Origin: Paenibacillus mellifer
GTDB lineage: Bacteria; Bacillota; Bacilli; Paenibacillales; Paenibacillaceae
Length of the DNA stretch: 64,000 nt
Direction: 5' to 3'
Assembly: GCF_023195895.1 (NCBI RefSeq)
Contig: NZ_JALPRK010000006.1
Coordinates: forward strand, 178,766-242,765
Part shown: in pieces, positions 17,404 to 26,290 of the stretch
Numbering within the stretch: position 1 is the stretch's first letter
How the letters are laid out: every line of letters starts with the position of its first letter
The notes under the pieces: model-generated
What the model was told of the DNA's origin: nothing
Seen by the model: the letters and a program-made list of their open reading frames with translations, nothing else
The model's database searches: none
Translations under genes and position numbers: made by a program

Positions 17404-18078
17404 TCAGTTATGCCGGTTCGACAATTGCTCCTTCAGGCGTTCAAGCTCTTCGTTAACGGCGGAGGATTGGGTTCCGCCCGCATCCGCGACGCCGGATGCG
17501 TTCCCGTAGCTAGCCGAGACTTCCTGCTGAGCTTCCCAGTTCAGGATTTTCTCTTCCATCCGCTCGAAACCTCGAGCCGCCGCGCCGCTTTCGATACCGC
17601 GGCTGAAGTTCGGCCGTTCGGCTTCAGCTTTGACCTGGGCTTTGCGGGCCCGGGCGGCTAACTCGTTGCGTTTCTCTTTCAAACGGGCGAATTCCGCTTT
17701 GCCTTCTGCAAGGCGAATCTCCAGCTCGGCTACGCGATCGCGGGCTTCCTGAGCTTCCTTGGCGTACTGCTGCGCTTGCTCCTCGTAACGGATTTTCTCC
17801 GCGGCAGCGTGGCGTGCCGTAACCTCATCGCCTTGTTCCAAGGCGGTTAGTGCGCGGATTTCGCTTTGTTTGGCGAGATGAGCGATGTCGGTGCTTTTCC
17901 GGTCTTGGACGGTGGCTGTCATTTGCTGCTCCTTGATCATTTTCTCGGCGGCGGCAATGTCGTCTTCCAGGTTGCGTAAGTATTGGCCGGTCATCAGAAC
18001 CGGGTCCTCCAATTTGTTTAATACCTCGTGAATTGAAGCTTTCGCCAGATTGGCAATGCGATCAAATACGCTACTCAT
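17404..18078 (-). CDS. pspA: PspA/IM30 membrane-stress coiled-coil protein
   Basis: The 224-residue protein is almost wholly helical with heptad patterns, as in PspA/IM30/Vipp1. Conserved elements are MSSVFDRIANLAKASIHEVLNKLEDP at the N terminus (shown in full family form), YLRNLEDDIAAAEKMI and the central EEQAQQYAKEAQEARDRVAEL region. It coats and protects damaged membrane in an ESCRT-III-like way. The pspC gene lies 46 bases upstream on the same strand, so the two form an operon. Confidence 0.92.
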   Translation of the reverse strand: MSSVFDRIANLAKASIHEVLNKLEDPVLMTGQYLRNLEDDIAAAEKMIKEQQMTATVQDRKSTDIAHLAKQSEIRALTALEQGDEVTARHAAAEKIRYEEQAQQYAKEAQEARDRVAELEIRLAEGKAEFARLKEKRNELAARARKAQVKAEAERPNFSRGIESGAAARGFERMEEKILNWEAQQEVSASYGNASGVADAGGTQSSAVNEELERLKEQLSNRHN

Positions 18079-18124
18079 TCGAATCTCTCCTTTAGGTTCA
18101 ATAATGGTTGCAATACGTTACAGA

Positions 18125-18349
18125 TCAAAACGGGGAAAACGGATCATCGTAGCTGTAGCTGGCGATCGGCTCCTTCGGAACGACCAGGCTGGCGATCAGG
18201 TACAAGGCGACGACCGAACCAACGCTGAAGAATACGGCGATAACGGCCACCAGCCGCACGACCGTGGAGTCAACCCCCAGCCACTGGGCCAGGCCGCCGC
18301 ACAGGCCGCTTACTTGCTTATCCGTTGCTGAACGATACAGTTTTCTCAT
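18125..18349 (-). CDS. PspC-domain small membrane protein
   Basis: The 74-residue protein has the PspC signature [19 protein letters not shown], then [20 protein letters not shown], and two hydrophobic stretches forming a membrane hairpin (about 30-60). In this family it regulates or recruits PspA. The ATG at 18349 fits GAGTGG spacing better than the in-frame GTG at 18358. It precedes pspA in the same direction. Confidence 0.88.
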   Translation of the reverse strand: MRKLYRSATDKQVSGLCGGLAQWLGVDSTVVRLVAVIAVFFSVGSVVALYLIASLVVPKEPIASYSYDDPFSPF

Positions 18350-18606
18350 GATAACCACTCGCTTTCATTTATTTGTACATGTCACAGGATCATTGGGGTC
18401 AAGGCTTCAAGGCTTTGATTTAACGAATTCATATCCGTTGTTCATGTCTTCATTCTACCGAGATTAGCGTCAGGACATAACGGGCTGGGGACGGTTTGTG
18501 AACTGGACCTTGGTCGGGCCAGTTCCTCGTCTCGAAGTCGGGGCAGCGGCTTGAACACCAGAGAACTCCAGGCAGGTACGATGAAAAAAGGCTTGACGCA
18601 ATGCCT

Positions 18607-18622
18607 ATGTAAGCGCTTATTG
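18607..18622. promoter_or_regulatory. cre-like site at the histidine kinase promoter
   Basis: ATGTAAGCGCTTATTG contains TGTAAGCGCTT, the core of a CcpA cre site, with two mismatches at the 3' side. It abuts and overlaps the -35 at 18620-18625, a position that would repress. Confidence 0.5.
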
Positions 18623-18648
18623 CGAGAATCGGCCGATTTGGTTATAGT
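18620..18648 (+). promoter_or_regulatory. Promoter of the YesM/YesN-like operon
   Basis: TTGCGA at 18620-18625 and TATAGT at 18643-18648 are 17 bases apart, a SigA-type promoter about 25 bases before the start codon of the kinase gene. Confidence 0.55.
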
Positions 18649-18672
18649 GTTGTGCATAAGGGAGGGGCGTCG

Positions 18673-20472
18673 ATGTTTTTTTCGTTGCGCAATCGGCTGA
18701 TTGCTGTATTTGTCGTCTTATTGGTCATATCCTTTTGTGTCATGTTCCTGATCAGCTATAACAAATCCAGTGCGATCCTGCGTTCCGACAGCGAAACGGC
18801 GGCGTTGGAGAAAATGACAGCCTACACCGCACTGATCAACTCTACGATCGGCCAAATCTATGACTTCTCCTCTGTAATCTATAACAGCGAGATTACGAAT
18901 GAATGGAGCGAATTCGTCTCCGATCCGAACCCCTCCGACGGCCAGAAAATGTTGAAGAACATTCAGCTCAGCAAGTTTCTGACGCGTACAGTGAATAACT
19001 ATTCGATCATCGCCACCGCTTCGATTTATCGCAAAGACGGGCTTTATGTTGGTCTGGACAACCGGATTCTGCAGGACCCATCGTTTTTGGAGGCGGACTG
19101 GTATACCCGTTTCTATGAGTCGGAGCAGCATTGGGCTCCGGCGGGCGTCGACCCGTTTGAGCCGGTGCGCTTGAAGCAGCATGAAGTAATCAGCTTCCTG
19201 ATCCCGATCGGGACGTTTAGCATCTCGCAAGCCACCGCCGTTATGAAGGTGAACGTCCGTGCGGAATACTTCAAGGATCCGCTAAGTCAGGTCCATCTCG
19301 GGACGCACGGCACGATCTTCCTGCTCAGCGGCGAAGGCGAACCCCTGCTAGGTCAGCCGTTGTCGGATTTCGGCGAGCCTGTCCTGAACAAACTGGGGGA
19401 GATCCGGGAGCGGGGGCCGCGGGAGGGCGTTTTTTACGCCAAACCTCAAGGGGAAGACATGATCTATGTGTACAAAAAATTGCAATTTAACGATTGGATG
19501 CTGGTGGGTGCGGTTTCCGAAAAAGAGCTGCTGGCCAATCTCATCAATTTGAAATCGGGTATCTTGGTGGCAACCGGGACGTTGCTGGTGTTCGCCGTCC
19601 TTGCGGCCGTCTGGATTTCCTACAGCATTACCAAACCGCTGGGCGGCTTGGTGGCGGCGATGCGGCTTGTTCAGCGCGGGGAGTTTGCCCAGGCAGAGCA
19701 GCGGATCCCCGAGCGGTTGCAGGTGAACCATGAGGTCGGGTTTGTAACGGTCACGTTCCGCAACATGATCGTGCGGTTGCGCGCCCATTTGAAGAGCGAA
19801 TTTGAATTGAAGCTGCGACGGCAACAGGCGGAATACCGGGCGCTGCTGATGCAGATCAATCCGCATTTTCTATTCAACACGCTGGAGCTTCTCAGCAGTC
19901 TGGTGATTCAGCGGCGGACGGATGATGCCGTCGATGTCATTGAATCGCTGGGCAAGATGCTGCGCTTCTCGCTGAATGCAAAAAGCGATTTGATCCCGCT
20001 GCGCGACGAGGTGACGTATACTGAATCTTTTGCGGCCATTTTGAACCATCGGTTCGCCGAGCAGTTGGATTTGACGATGGAGAACGCCGTACCGGATCGT
20101 CCGGTTTATATCGTGAAGTTTATTTTGCAACCGCTCGTCGAAAATGCGGTCAAATACAGCCAAGTCAAAAGCGACGTCGCCGTTGTGCGCATCCGGATCT
20201 GGGAAGAGGAACAACGTTTGTTCTTGCAGGTGGCCGACAATGGGATGGGGATGGAGCCGGAACTGGTGCGGCAGTTAAACGAGGAGTACCAGCATTCGCA
20301 GTTGGAGCAGGTATTAAGCACCGGTGGAAGACAGATCGGCCTCCGGAACATTTTGGCGCGCTGTGCACTTTATTATGGGGCCGGCTTTGAGTTTTCGATC
20401 CAATCCGCGCCGGGAGAAGGGACAACCATCACGCTGAGTTTGCCGATTGGGGAGGGGAATGCCGATGTATAA
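18673..20472 (+). CDS. YesM-like sensor histidine kinase
   Basis: The 599-residue protein has a first membrane helix at about 8-30, an extracellular sensor domain of about 250 residues, a second membrane helix near 285-305, a HAMP segment, a His_kinase domain with NPHFLFNTLELLSSL (phosphorylated His) and an HATPase domain with VENAVKYS, DNGMGM and GIGLRN-like GRQIGLRNI. This is the two-helix sugar-sensing class paired with AraC-type regulators. The ATG at 18673 follows AAGGGAGGGG. It overlaps the regulator gene and precedes a sugar importer, so the signal is probably an extracellular sugar. Confidence 0.92.
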   Translation: MFFSLRNRLIAVFVVLLVISFCVMFLISYNKSSAILRSDSETAALEKMTAYTALINSTIGQIYDFSSVIYNSEITNEWSEFVSDPNPSDGQKMLKNIQLSKFLTRTVNNYSIIATASIYRKDGLYVGLDNRILQDPSFLEADWYTRFYESEQHWAPAGVDPFEPVRLKQHEVISFLIPIGTFSISQATAVMKVNVRAEYFKDPLSQVHLGTHGTIFLLSGEGEPLLGQPLSDFGEPVLNKLGEIRERGPREGVFYAKPQGEDMIYVYKKLQFNDWMLVGAVSEKELLANLINLKSGILVATGTLLVFAVLAAVWISYSITKPLGGLVAAMRLVQRGEFAQAEQRIPERLQVNHEVGFVTVTFRNMIVRLRAHLKSEFELKLRRQQAEYRALLMQINPHFLFNTLELLSSLVIQRRTDDAVDVIESLGKMLRFSLNAKSDLIPLRDEVTYTESFAAILNHRFAEQLDLTMENAVPDRPVYIVKFILQPLVENAVKYSQVKSDVAVVRIRIWEEEQRLFLQVADNGMGMEPELVRQLNEEYQHSQLEQVLSTGGRQIGLRNILARCALYYGAGFEFSIQSAPGEGTTITLSLPIGEGNADV

Positions 20473-22042
20473 CGTGTTGTTGGTTGATGATGAACGGGAA
20501 ATACGCCAAGGTTTAAGGCTGAAGATCGATTGGCAGCAGTTGGGTTTACAGATCGTCGGGGAGGCAGGGAACGGCCAAGAGGCGCTGGAGTGGCTCCAAA
20601 CCGGAGACTGTGACATCCTCATTACCGATATGCGGATGCCGATCATGGACGGGGTGGAGCTGCTCGAAAGCTGCTCCCGGAAATATCCCGCCATTCGTCT
20701 CATTGTGCTGACGGGATACGATGATTTTCAATACGCGCATGCAGCGATCAAGAATAGGGCCAGTGATCTGCTGTTAAAGCCGGTTTCGCGAAGCGAGCTC
20801 GCCGAAGCGTTAACCCGGGTCGCCTCCGAGCTGGAGCGGGAGCGTTCGGCGCAGGAGGAACGCAAGCTGGCCGAATGGAAGTTGTCACGCTATCTGGAGG
20901 AAATGAAGGAGCAATTTATCAACAGCGTCATCAAGGCTTATCCAGGCGGCAGTCATTTATGGCAAGAACGGATTCGGTTGTATGGCTTGAGCGAGCTGGC
21001 CGTACAGCCGGTGCGTTTTGTGGCGATCGGCTTGACACCGCTTGAGACCCCGGACGAATCGGGTCTTCGCCTGCCGTTCGAACTGTTGTGCCGGGAACTC
21101 GCCGGCACGACCGAGACGGGACCCGGAATTCCGGTATTTCGGGAAGCGAAGCATCCCGATTTGCTGTTTGCTATCGTGCCGGGCGATCTGGAGGCCGTGC
21201 AGCGCTTCTCCATCCAGGTGACCGACATCGTCCGCCGCTACTTAAAGCGGGAGGCTCTCGTTATCGCGGGCGAACCCACACAGGGTCTTGAGGCCTGGCG
21301 GGAAGGGTATCTTTCCGCCGTCCTGGCCTGGTACATGGGGCAACATGCGCTGCAACCCGAGGGCGAGCTCACGCGGGGCCCGGCGGATCCGGCCCAGCTG
21401 GCGATGCAGGATAAGCTGAAGCTGCTGCAACGGCATTTGGCTGACGGCCGTAAGGAGGCGTTCGAGAAGCTGGTTGAAGAGGAGCTCACCAAAGCCCTTG
21501 CCTTCTCGCATCCGCAGTTCGTGAAGTTGATTTTTCAATGTTGCTTGTCCATTGAATTAGCTGCGGATACTCTAGGATTCGCGCTGCGAGACAAGGATGA
21601 GATCTGGATCGATCCGGAATGGGTATGGGGGCTTGGCACCGTCCCTAAAGCCTGCCACTTCCTTTACGGGCTGGCCGACCCGCTATTTACCTTAAAGAAG
21701 GGCTGCGGCACCCGAGAAGAACCTTCTATCGTGGAAGCGATGAAAGATATGATCGAGCTGAACTATATGAATGATCTCAATTTGTCGCAAATCGCGGAGC
21801 AATATCACTATAACCTTTCTTATTTGTCCGACCTGTTTAAGACGAAAACCGGCAAATCCTTTCTCCAATATCTGACCGATGTTCGCATGAACAAAGCGGT
21901 GCAACTGCTCGATGAGACGCCGCTTGCCTTAAGCGATATCGCGGAGCTGACGGGCTTCTCCAATGCCAGCTATTTCAGCACGAGGTTCAAGAAGGTGTTC
22001 GGCATCAGTCCCTCGGAGCACCGACAATCAGACAAAAGCTAA
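20465..22042 (+). CDS. YesN-like response regulator with AraC-type HTH
   Basis: The 525-residue protein has a receiver domain (about 1-120: LLVDDEREI, DILITDMRMPIMDG with the phosphorylated Asp, LLLKPVSR), a long middle region without a recognised domain, and a C-terminal AraC HTH pair (LSQIAEQYHYNLSYLSDLFK, GFSNASYFSTRFKKVFGISP). It should activate the downstream transporter operon. The ATG at 20465 is nine bases after GGAGG; the ATG at 20459 is too close to it. It overlaps the kinase stop by eight bases. Confidence 0.92.
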   Translation: MYNVLLVDDEREIRQGLRLKIDWQQLGLQIVGEAGNGQEALEWLQTGDCDILITDMRMPIMDGVELLESCSRKYPAIRLIVLTGYDDFQYAHAAIKNRASDLLLKPVSRSELAEALTRVASELERERSAQEERKLAEWKLSRYLEEMKEQFINSVIKAYPGGSHLWQERIRLYGLSELAVQPVRFVAIGLTPLETPDESGLRLPFELLCRELAGTTETGPGIPVFREAKHPDLLFAIVPGDLEAVQRFSIQVTDIVRRYLKREALVIAGEPTQGLEAWREGYLSAVLAWYMGQHALQPEGELTRGPADPAQLAMQDKLKLLQRHLADGRKEAFEKLVEEELTKALAFSHPQFVKLIFQCCLSIELAADTLGFALRDKDEIWIDPEWVWGLGTVPKACHFLYGLADPLFTLKKGCGTREEPSIVEAMKDMIELNYMNDLNLSQIAEQYHYNLSYLSDLFKTKTGKSFLQYLTDVRMNKAVQLLDETPLALSDIAELTGFSNASYFSTRFKKVFGISPSEHRQSDKS

Positions 22043-22145
22043 AAAAAGTATAAGTGCAATGTCCAAAGAAAGTGGATTCTTCTCCTCCTTTGTATGCGCT
22101 ACCATTTAACCAGAAAGGCCATTAAGCATAAGGGGGAAGGTATAG

Positions 22146-23501
22146 ATGAAGAAGACCAAGGCGATGTTGTTGGCTAGTTTACTTCTCGTAACCGCCATCT
22201 TGGTTTCGGCATGCGGGTCCGGTAACAACAATGCGGGCAGCGCAACGACCGGGAATTCAAACCAGCCGTCCGAGGCGGGGAACACCTCCAGCGAAGAGCA
22301 AGTTGAGCTTCGCGTCATGTGGTGGGGGGACCAAACTCGGGCTGACATCACAACGGCCATGCTGAAGAAGTTCGAAGAGAAGCACCCGAACATCAAAGTG
22401 GTTCCTGAGTTTTCTCCTTTTGACGGATATTTCGATAAGCTGAATACGCAGCTCGCTTCGGGTACAGCGCCGGACCTGTTTACATTAGGGAGCAACATCT
22501 TGGAATATGCAACGCGTAATGTGCTGCTTGACATCAATTCGTACGTCGGCAATGAAGTCGATACGAGCAAGATTTCACCGCAGCTCATCAACATGAATAC
22601 CTTTGACGGCAAGCTGCAGGGGATTTCGATTGGTGCGAACTCCACAGCAATCCTGGCCAACACGGCGCTGTTCGAGAAAGCCGGACTAACGATGCCGACG
22701 AAGGATTGGACCTGGGACGATTTTATCAAAATCAATGAACAAATCGCCGCTACAGGCAAGGGCATCTACGGGTCTTACGATTATTCCGGGGAGATGGACC
22801 AGTTTGGCGTGTATCTGACTCAACGTGACAAGATGATCTACAATGAGCCCGAACAGAAGCTGGGCTTCGAGGCCGCGGACGTGGCCGAGTGGTTTACCCT
22901 CTGGGAAGGCATGCGCAAAGCCGGTAGCATTGTAACGCCGGAGCTGCAAATTTCGGCTGATCCGGACGATACGAGTATGTCCCTGGTCACGAAAGGCCAA
23001 GTGGCCATGCAGTTTATTCCGACCAACCAGTTTGCTGATTTTCAGAAAATGTCCCAGGATAAGCTGACCCTGATCCCGGTTCCGATGGGGCCTAACGGAA
23101 GTATGATCTCCGTCCAATCGAGCCAGAACATCGTTGGTTATGCGAATACCAAACATCCGAAGGAAGTCGCCATGCTGATGGACTTCTGGGTCAACGATCC
23201 GGATGCTGCCAAGATCCTCGGCAATAACCGCGGTGTACCGGTATCCTCGGAAATGCGGGCGGTCCTGAAGGCAGAAGCCTCCGAAACGGATAAAGTCGTT
23301 TACGATTACCTGGATATCGTAGCCGTTGATGACGTAGATTTGCTGTACAACGTTCCGGGATCAAACGAATTCAAGCAGGAGCTGCTGAAAGCCAGCCAGA
23401 ACGTCGCTTTCGGACGCATGGATATTGCGAAGGCCGCAGAAGAGTTCTACGCACAGGGACTTAAGATCTTGCAGTTGAACTTGAGCTCAACGACAAAATA
23501 A
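22146..23501 (+). CDS. Carbohydrate ABC transporter substrate-binding lipoprotein
   Basis: The 451-residue protein has a lipoprotein signal (MKKTKAMLLASLLLVTAILVSAC, shown in segments as a basic start, hydrophobic core and lipobox LVSAC), a Gly/Asn/Ser linker, and a type I sugar-binding fold (ELRVMWWGDQTRADITT, KFEEKHPNIKVVPEFS, LASGTAPDLFTLG). It would capture a sugar or oligosaccharide outside the membrane. It follows the two-component genes and is separated from the permease genes by a terminator-like hairpin, giving more binding protein than permease. The ATP-binding subunit is not nearby, so a shared MsmX-type ATPase is likely. Confidence 0.93.
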   Translation: MKKTKAMLLASLLLVTAILVSACGSGNNNAGSATTGNSNQPSEAGNTSSEEQVELRVMWWGDQTRADITTAMLKKFEEKHPNIKVVPEFSPFDGYFDKLNTQLASGTAPDLFTLGSNILEYATRNVLLDINSYVGNEVDTSKISPQLINMNTFDGKLQGISIGANSTAILANTALFEKAGLTMPTKDWTWDDFIKINEQIAATGKGIYGSYDYSGEMDQFGVYLTQRDKMIYNEPEQKLGFEAADVAEWFTLWEGMRKAGSIVTPELQISADPDDTSMSLVTKGQVAMQFIPTNQFADFQKMSQDKLTLIPVPMGPNGSMISVQSSQNIVGYANTKHPKEVAMLMDFWVNDPDAAKILGNNRGVPVSSEMRAVLKAEASETDKVVYDYLDIVAVDDVDLLYNVPGSNEFKQELLKASQNVAFGRMDIAKAAEEFYAQGLKILQLNLSSTTK

Positions 23502-23520
23502 CAGGTCTGTCACAAGGAGA

Positions 23521-23546
23521 GGGGGATCCGTTTGGTTCCCCTTTTT
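23521..23546 (+). terminator. Intercistronic hairpin after the substrate-binding protein gene
   Basis: GGGGATCC (23522-23529) pairs with GGTTCCCC (23534-23541) with one mismatch, then five T. It probably terminates part of the transcripts and keeps permease levels below those of the binding protein. Confidence 0.65.
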
Positions 23547-23584
23547 CTGAACCTGAGGATAGATTGATTCGGAGGTGCCTACTT

Positions 23585-24535
23585 ATGAATTCAGTGACAG
23601 GCGTGGCGACCCAAGCAAGCGTGAAACGGAAGCAACGTCGATCCTTGAAACGGAACATGACGGGATATTTGTTTTTGCTCCCTTGGTTGATCGGATTTTT
23701 TTGCATGGCGATCGGGCCGATTCTGGCTTCGCTGTATTTGTCCTTTACGAACTATAACATGTTGAAATCCCCCGATTGGATCGGGCTTCATAACTTTACG
23801 GAGATGTTTGCCGGCGATGCCACGTTTACGCATTCGTTGAAATTGACGTTCCAGTATGTATTCCTTTCGGTCCCTTTGCGGCTGGTGTTTGCATTGGCCG
23901 TCGCGATGATCTTGAATAAAGGGTTACGGCTGCTGGGGTTGTACCGGACCGTTTATTATATCCCTTCGTTGCTTGGGGGGAGCGTCGCGATTGCCGTCGT
24001 TTGGAAAAAAATCTTCTCAGGTGATGGGTTGTTTAACCGGTTCCTCGAAATTTTTCATATTGACGCCCCCGATTGGGTGGCGAATCCGAGCTACATCATT
24101 TATTCCATCGTTGCGCTGTCGGTTTGGCAGTTCGGCTCCTCCATGGTGATCTTCCTGGCCGGTCTGAAGCAAATCCCTGGCGAAATCTACGAGGCCGCCG
24201 CGGTCGACGGGGTCAGCCGGACACGTCAGTTTATGCGGATTACGCTGCCGTTGCTGTCACCGGTCATCCTGTTTAACCTGGTCATGAACATGATCGGCTC
24301 GTTTCAGGTGTTTACCTCCGGGTACATCATCGGGGACGGGCACGGCGGGCCGATTGACTCGACGATGTTTTACTCTCTGTACTTGTACTTGAAGGGATTC
24401 TCGTATTTTAACATGGGTTACGCTTCGGCTATGGCTTGGGTGATGCTGGTCATTATCGGCATCTTTACGGCGATCGTATTCGCCTCCTCCAAGTATTGGG
24501 TTTATTACGGTGATGGCAAGGACGAAAGGGGCTGA
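23585..24535 (+). CDS. Carbohydrate ABC transporter permease, MalF/UgpA type
   Basis: The 316-residue protein has six membrane helices and the EAA loop EIYEAAAVDGVSRTRQFMRI that contacts the ATPase. The N terminus is basic (KRKQRRSLKRN). GGAGGTG at 23571-23577 is seven bases before the ATG at 23585. It forms the import channel with the next gene, which follows after five bases. Confidence 0.93.
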   Translation: MNSVTGVATQASVKRKQRRSLKRNMTGYLFLLPWLIGFFCMAIGPILASLYLSFTNYNMLKSPDWIGLHNFTEMFAGDATFTHSLKLTFQYVFLSVPLRLVFALAVAMILNKGLRLLGLYRTVYYIPSLLGGSVAIAVVWKKIFSGDGLFNRFLEIFHIDAPDWVANPSYIIYSIVALSVWQFGSSMVIFLAGLKQIPGEIYEAAAVDGVSRTRQFMRITLPLLSPVILFNLVMNMIGSFQVFTSGYIIGDGHGGPIDSTMFYSLYLYLKGFSYFNMGYASAMAWVMLVIIGIFTAIVFASSKYWVYYGDGKDERG

Positions 24536-24540
24536 GAGAG

Positions 24541-25380
24541 ATGGTGTTGAGGCTAAGCTTAAGCAAATTGTGGAGACATGGGGTGGTGATCGTGATCGGT
24601 ATGATCATGATTTACCCGGTGCTTTGGATGATCAGCAGCTCGTTCAAGCCAAACGCGGAAATCTTCTCGGACCTGGGGTTGTGGCCGGACTCCTTCACGT
24701 TGTCCAATTATGTAAACGGATGGCGGGGGATTCAAGGGTATTCGTTTGGGCATTTCCTGATCAACTCATTTATTATCGCGGCACTGGCGGTAATCGGCAA
24801 TGTCATCTCCTGCTCGTTGGCAGCCTTTGCCTTCGCGCGTTTGAATTTCGTCGGTCAGAAATTCTGGTTCAGCATGATGTTAATGACGTTGATGCTGCCG
24901 TTTCAGGTCACGCTTATTCCGCAGTATATTCTGTTCCATACGTTCGGATGGGTGAATACGTTCCTGCCGCTGGTCGTGCCGAAGTTTTTTGCGCTGGATG
25001 CGTTCTTCGTGCTGTTGATGGTGCAGTTTATTCGCGGTTTACCGTTGGAGCTGGACGAAAGCGCACGAATTGACGGCTGCGGGCCGTTGCAAATTTATCT
25101 GCGAATCATCATGCCGCTTTGCGTGCCGGCGGTCATTACGACGTCGATCTTCACGTTCTATTGGACATGGGACGACTTCTTCGGGCAAATGATTTACCTG
25201 AACAGTCCAAAGTTGTTTACGGTGATGATCGGCCTCCGTTCGCTGATCGACTCCACCAGCACATCCAACTGGGGCTCGCTGATGGCGATGTCGACCGTAG
25301 CGGTCGCGCCGGTGATCGTGATTTTCCTGATCTTCCAGCGTTATATCGTCGAGGGGATCTCCACGACGGGGCTGAAGTAA
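24541..25380 (+). CDS. Carbohydrate ABC transporter permease, MalG/UgpE type
   Basis: The 279-residue protein has six membrane helices and the EAA loop LELDESARIDGCGPLQIYLRI. It is the partner of the preceding permease. It ends 18 bases before the GH43 gene, so transport and hydrolysis are in one operon. Confidence 0.93.
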   Translation: MVLRLSLSKLWRHGVVIVIGMIMIYPVLWMISSSFKPNAEIFSDLGLWPDSFTLSNYVNGWRGIQGYSFGHFLINSFIIAALAVIGNVISCSLAAFAFARLNFVGQKFWFSMMLMTLMLPFQVTLIPQYILFHTFGWVNTFLPLVVPKFFALDAFFVLLMVQFIRGLPLELDESARIDGCGPLQIYLRIIMPLCVPAVITTSIFTFYWTWDDFFGQMIYLNSPKLFTVMIGLRSLIDSTSTSNWGSLMAMSTVAVAPVIVIFLIFQRYIVEGISTTGLK

Positions 25381-25398
25381 GGATAGGGGGGAAATCAA

Positions 25399-26289
25399 AT
25401 GACTTTAGCATTATCGGACATCCATCTTCGGGATCCATTCGTCCTGCCGGTGCCGGCGGAAGGGAAATATTATCTGTACGGAACGATTGGAGAGACGTGC
25501 TGGAAAGGGAAGCCGCGCGGGTTCGACGTCTACGTGAGTACGGACCTGACGGCATGGGAAGGCCCGCACCCGGCGTTCCGGCCGGACCCGGATTTCTGGT
25601 CGGACTTCAACTACTGGGCGCCGGAGGTGCACGAGTGGCAAGGCCGTTATTACATGTTCGCCACTTTCAAGGCGGACGGCCGGTGCCGGGGCACGCAAAC
25701 GTTGGTCGCGGATAGCCCGCTTGGCCCGTTCCGTCCGCTTGGCGACGGGCCGTTGACTCCGCGAGACTGGGAGTGCCTGGACGGAACGTTTTATGTTGAT
25801 CGGCATGGAGAGCCTTGGATGGTCTTCTGCCATGAATGGGTTCAAGTGCAGGACGGGGAGATTTGCGCCGTGCGCTTGAGCCGCGAGCTAGATCGGCCAG
25901 TGTCCGAGCCGGTGCTGCTGTTCCGGGCCTCCGAGGCGCCATGGGCCGAGGGGATTCGCGGCGGGGCCAATTATGTCACGGATGGTCCGTTCCTTTACCG
26001 TGCCGGAACCGGCGAGTTGTTGCTGCTCTGGTCCAGCTTCAGCGACGGCGGCTATACGATCGGCTGCGCTCGCCAGGCTGAAGGCGATATCAATGGACCT
26101 TGGGTGCAGGACGCTGAACCGCTGTACAAGCGAGACGGCGGACACGGAATGGTATTCTGCACGCTCCAAGGGGAGCTGCGGCTGGCGATCCATACGCCGA
26201 ATGACAGCCCGAATGAGCGTCCGATCTTCATTCCGGTGGAGGAGCGGGACGGACATTTAAGCGCGTTTCCGAAAGAAGAGGTGATGTGA
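25399..26289 (+). CDS. Family 43 glycoside hydrolase
   Basis: The 296-residue protein shows GH43 features: an early catalytic Asp (DIHLRDPFVLPV), YYLYGTIGETCW, FDVYVSTDL, WAPEVHEWQGRYYMFATF, and the five-bladed propeller repeats (LDGTFYVDRHGEPWMVF, GPFLYRAGTGELLLLWSSF). There is no signal peptide, so it acts on imported oligosaccharides, probably arabinose- or xylose-containing. GGGGGGAAATC precedes the ATG. It lies between the permease genes and a second glycosidase. Confidence 0.85.
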   Translation: MTLALSDIHLRDPFVLPVPAEGKYYLYGTIGETCWKGKPRGFDVYVSTDLTAWEGPHPAFRPDPDFWSDFNYWAPEVHEWQGRYYMFATFKADGRCRGTQTLVADSPLGPFRPLGDGPLTPRDWECLDGTFYVDRHGEPWMVFCHEWVQVQDGEICAVRLSRELDRPVSEPVLLFRASEAPWAEGIRGGANYVTDGPFLYRAGTGELLLLWSSFSDGGYTIGCARQAEGDINGPWVQDAEPLYKRDGGHGMVFCTLQGELRLAIHTPNDSPNERPIFIPVEERDGHLSAFPKEEVM

Positions 26290-26290
26290 G

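Noticed and set aside
18125..18349. Anti-sigma or phage shock repressor pspF system
   Set aside because: Only PspA and PspC homologues are present; there is no PspB or PspF, as usual in this phylum.
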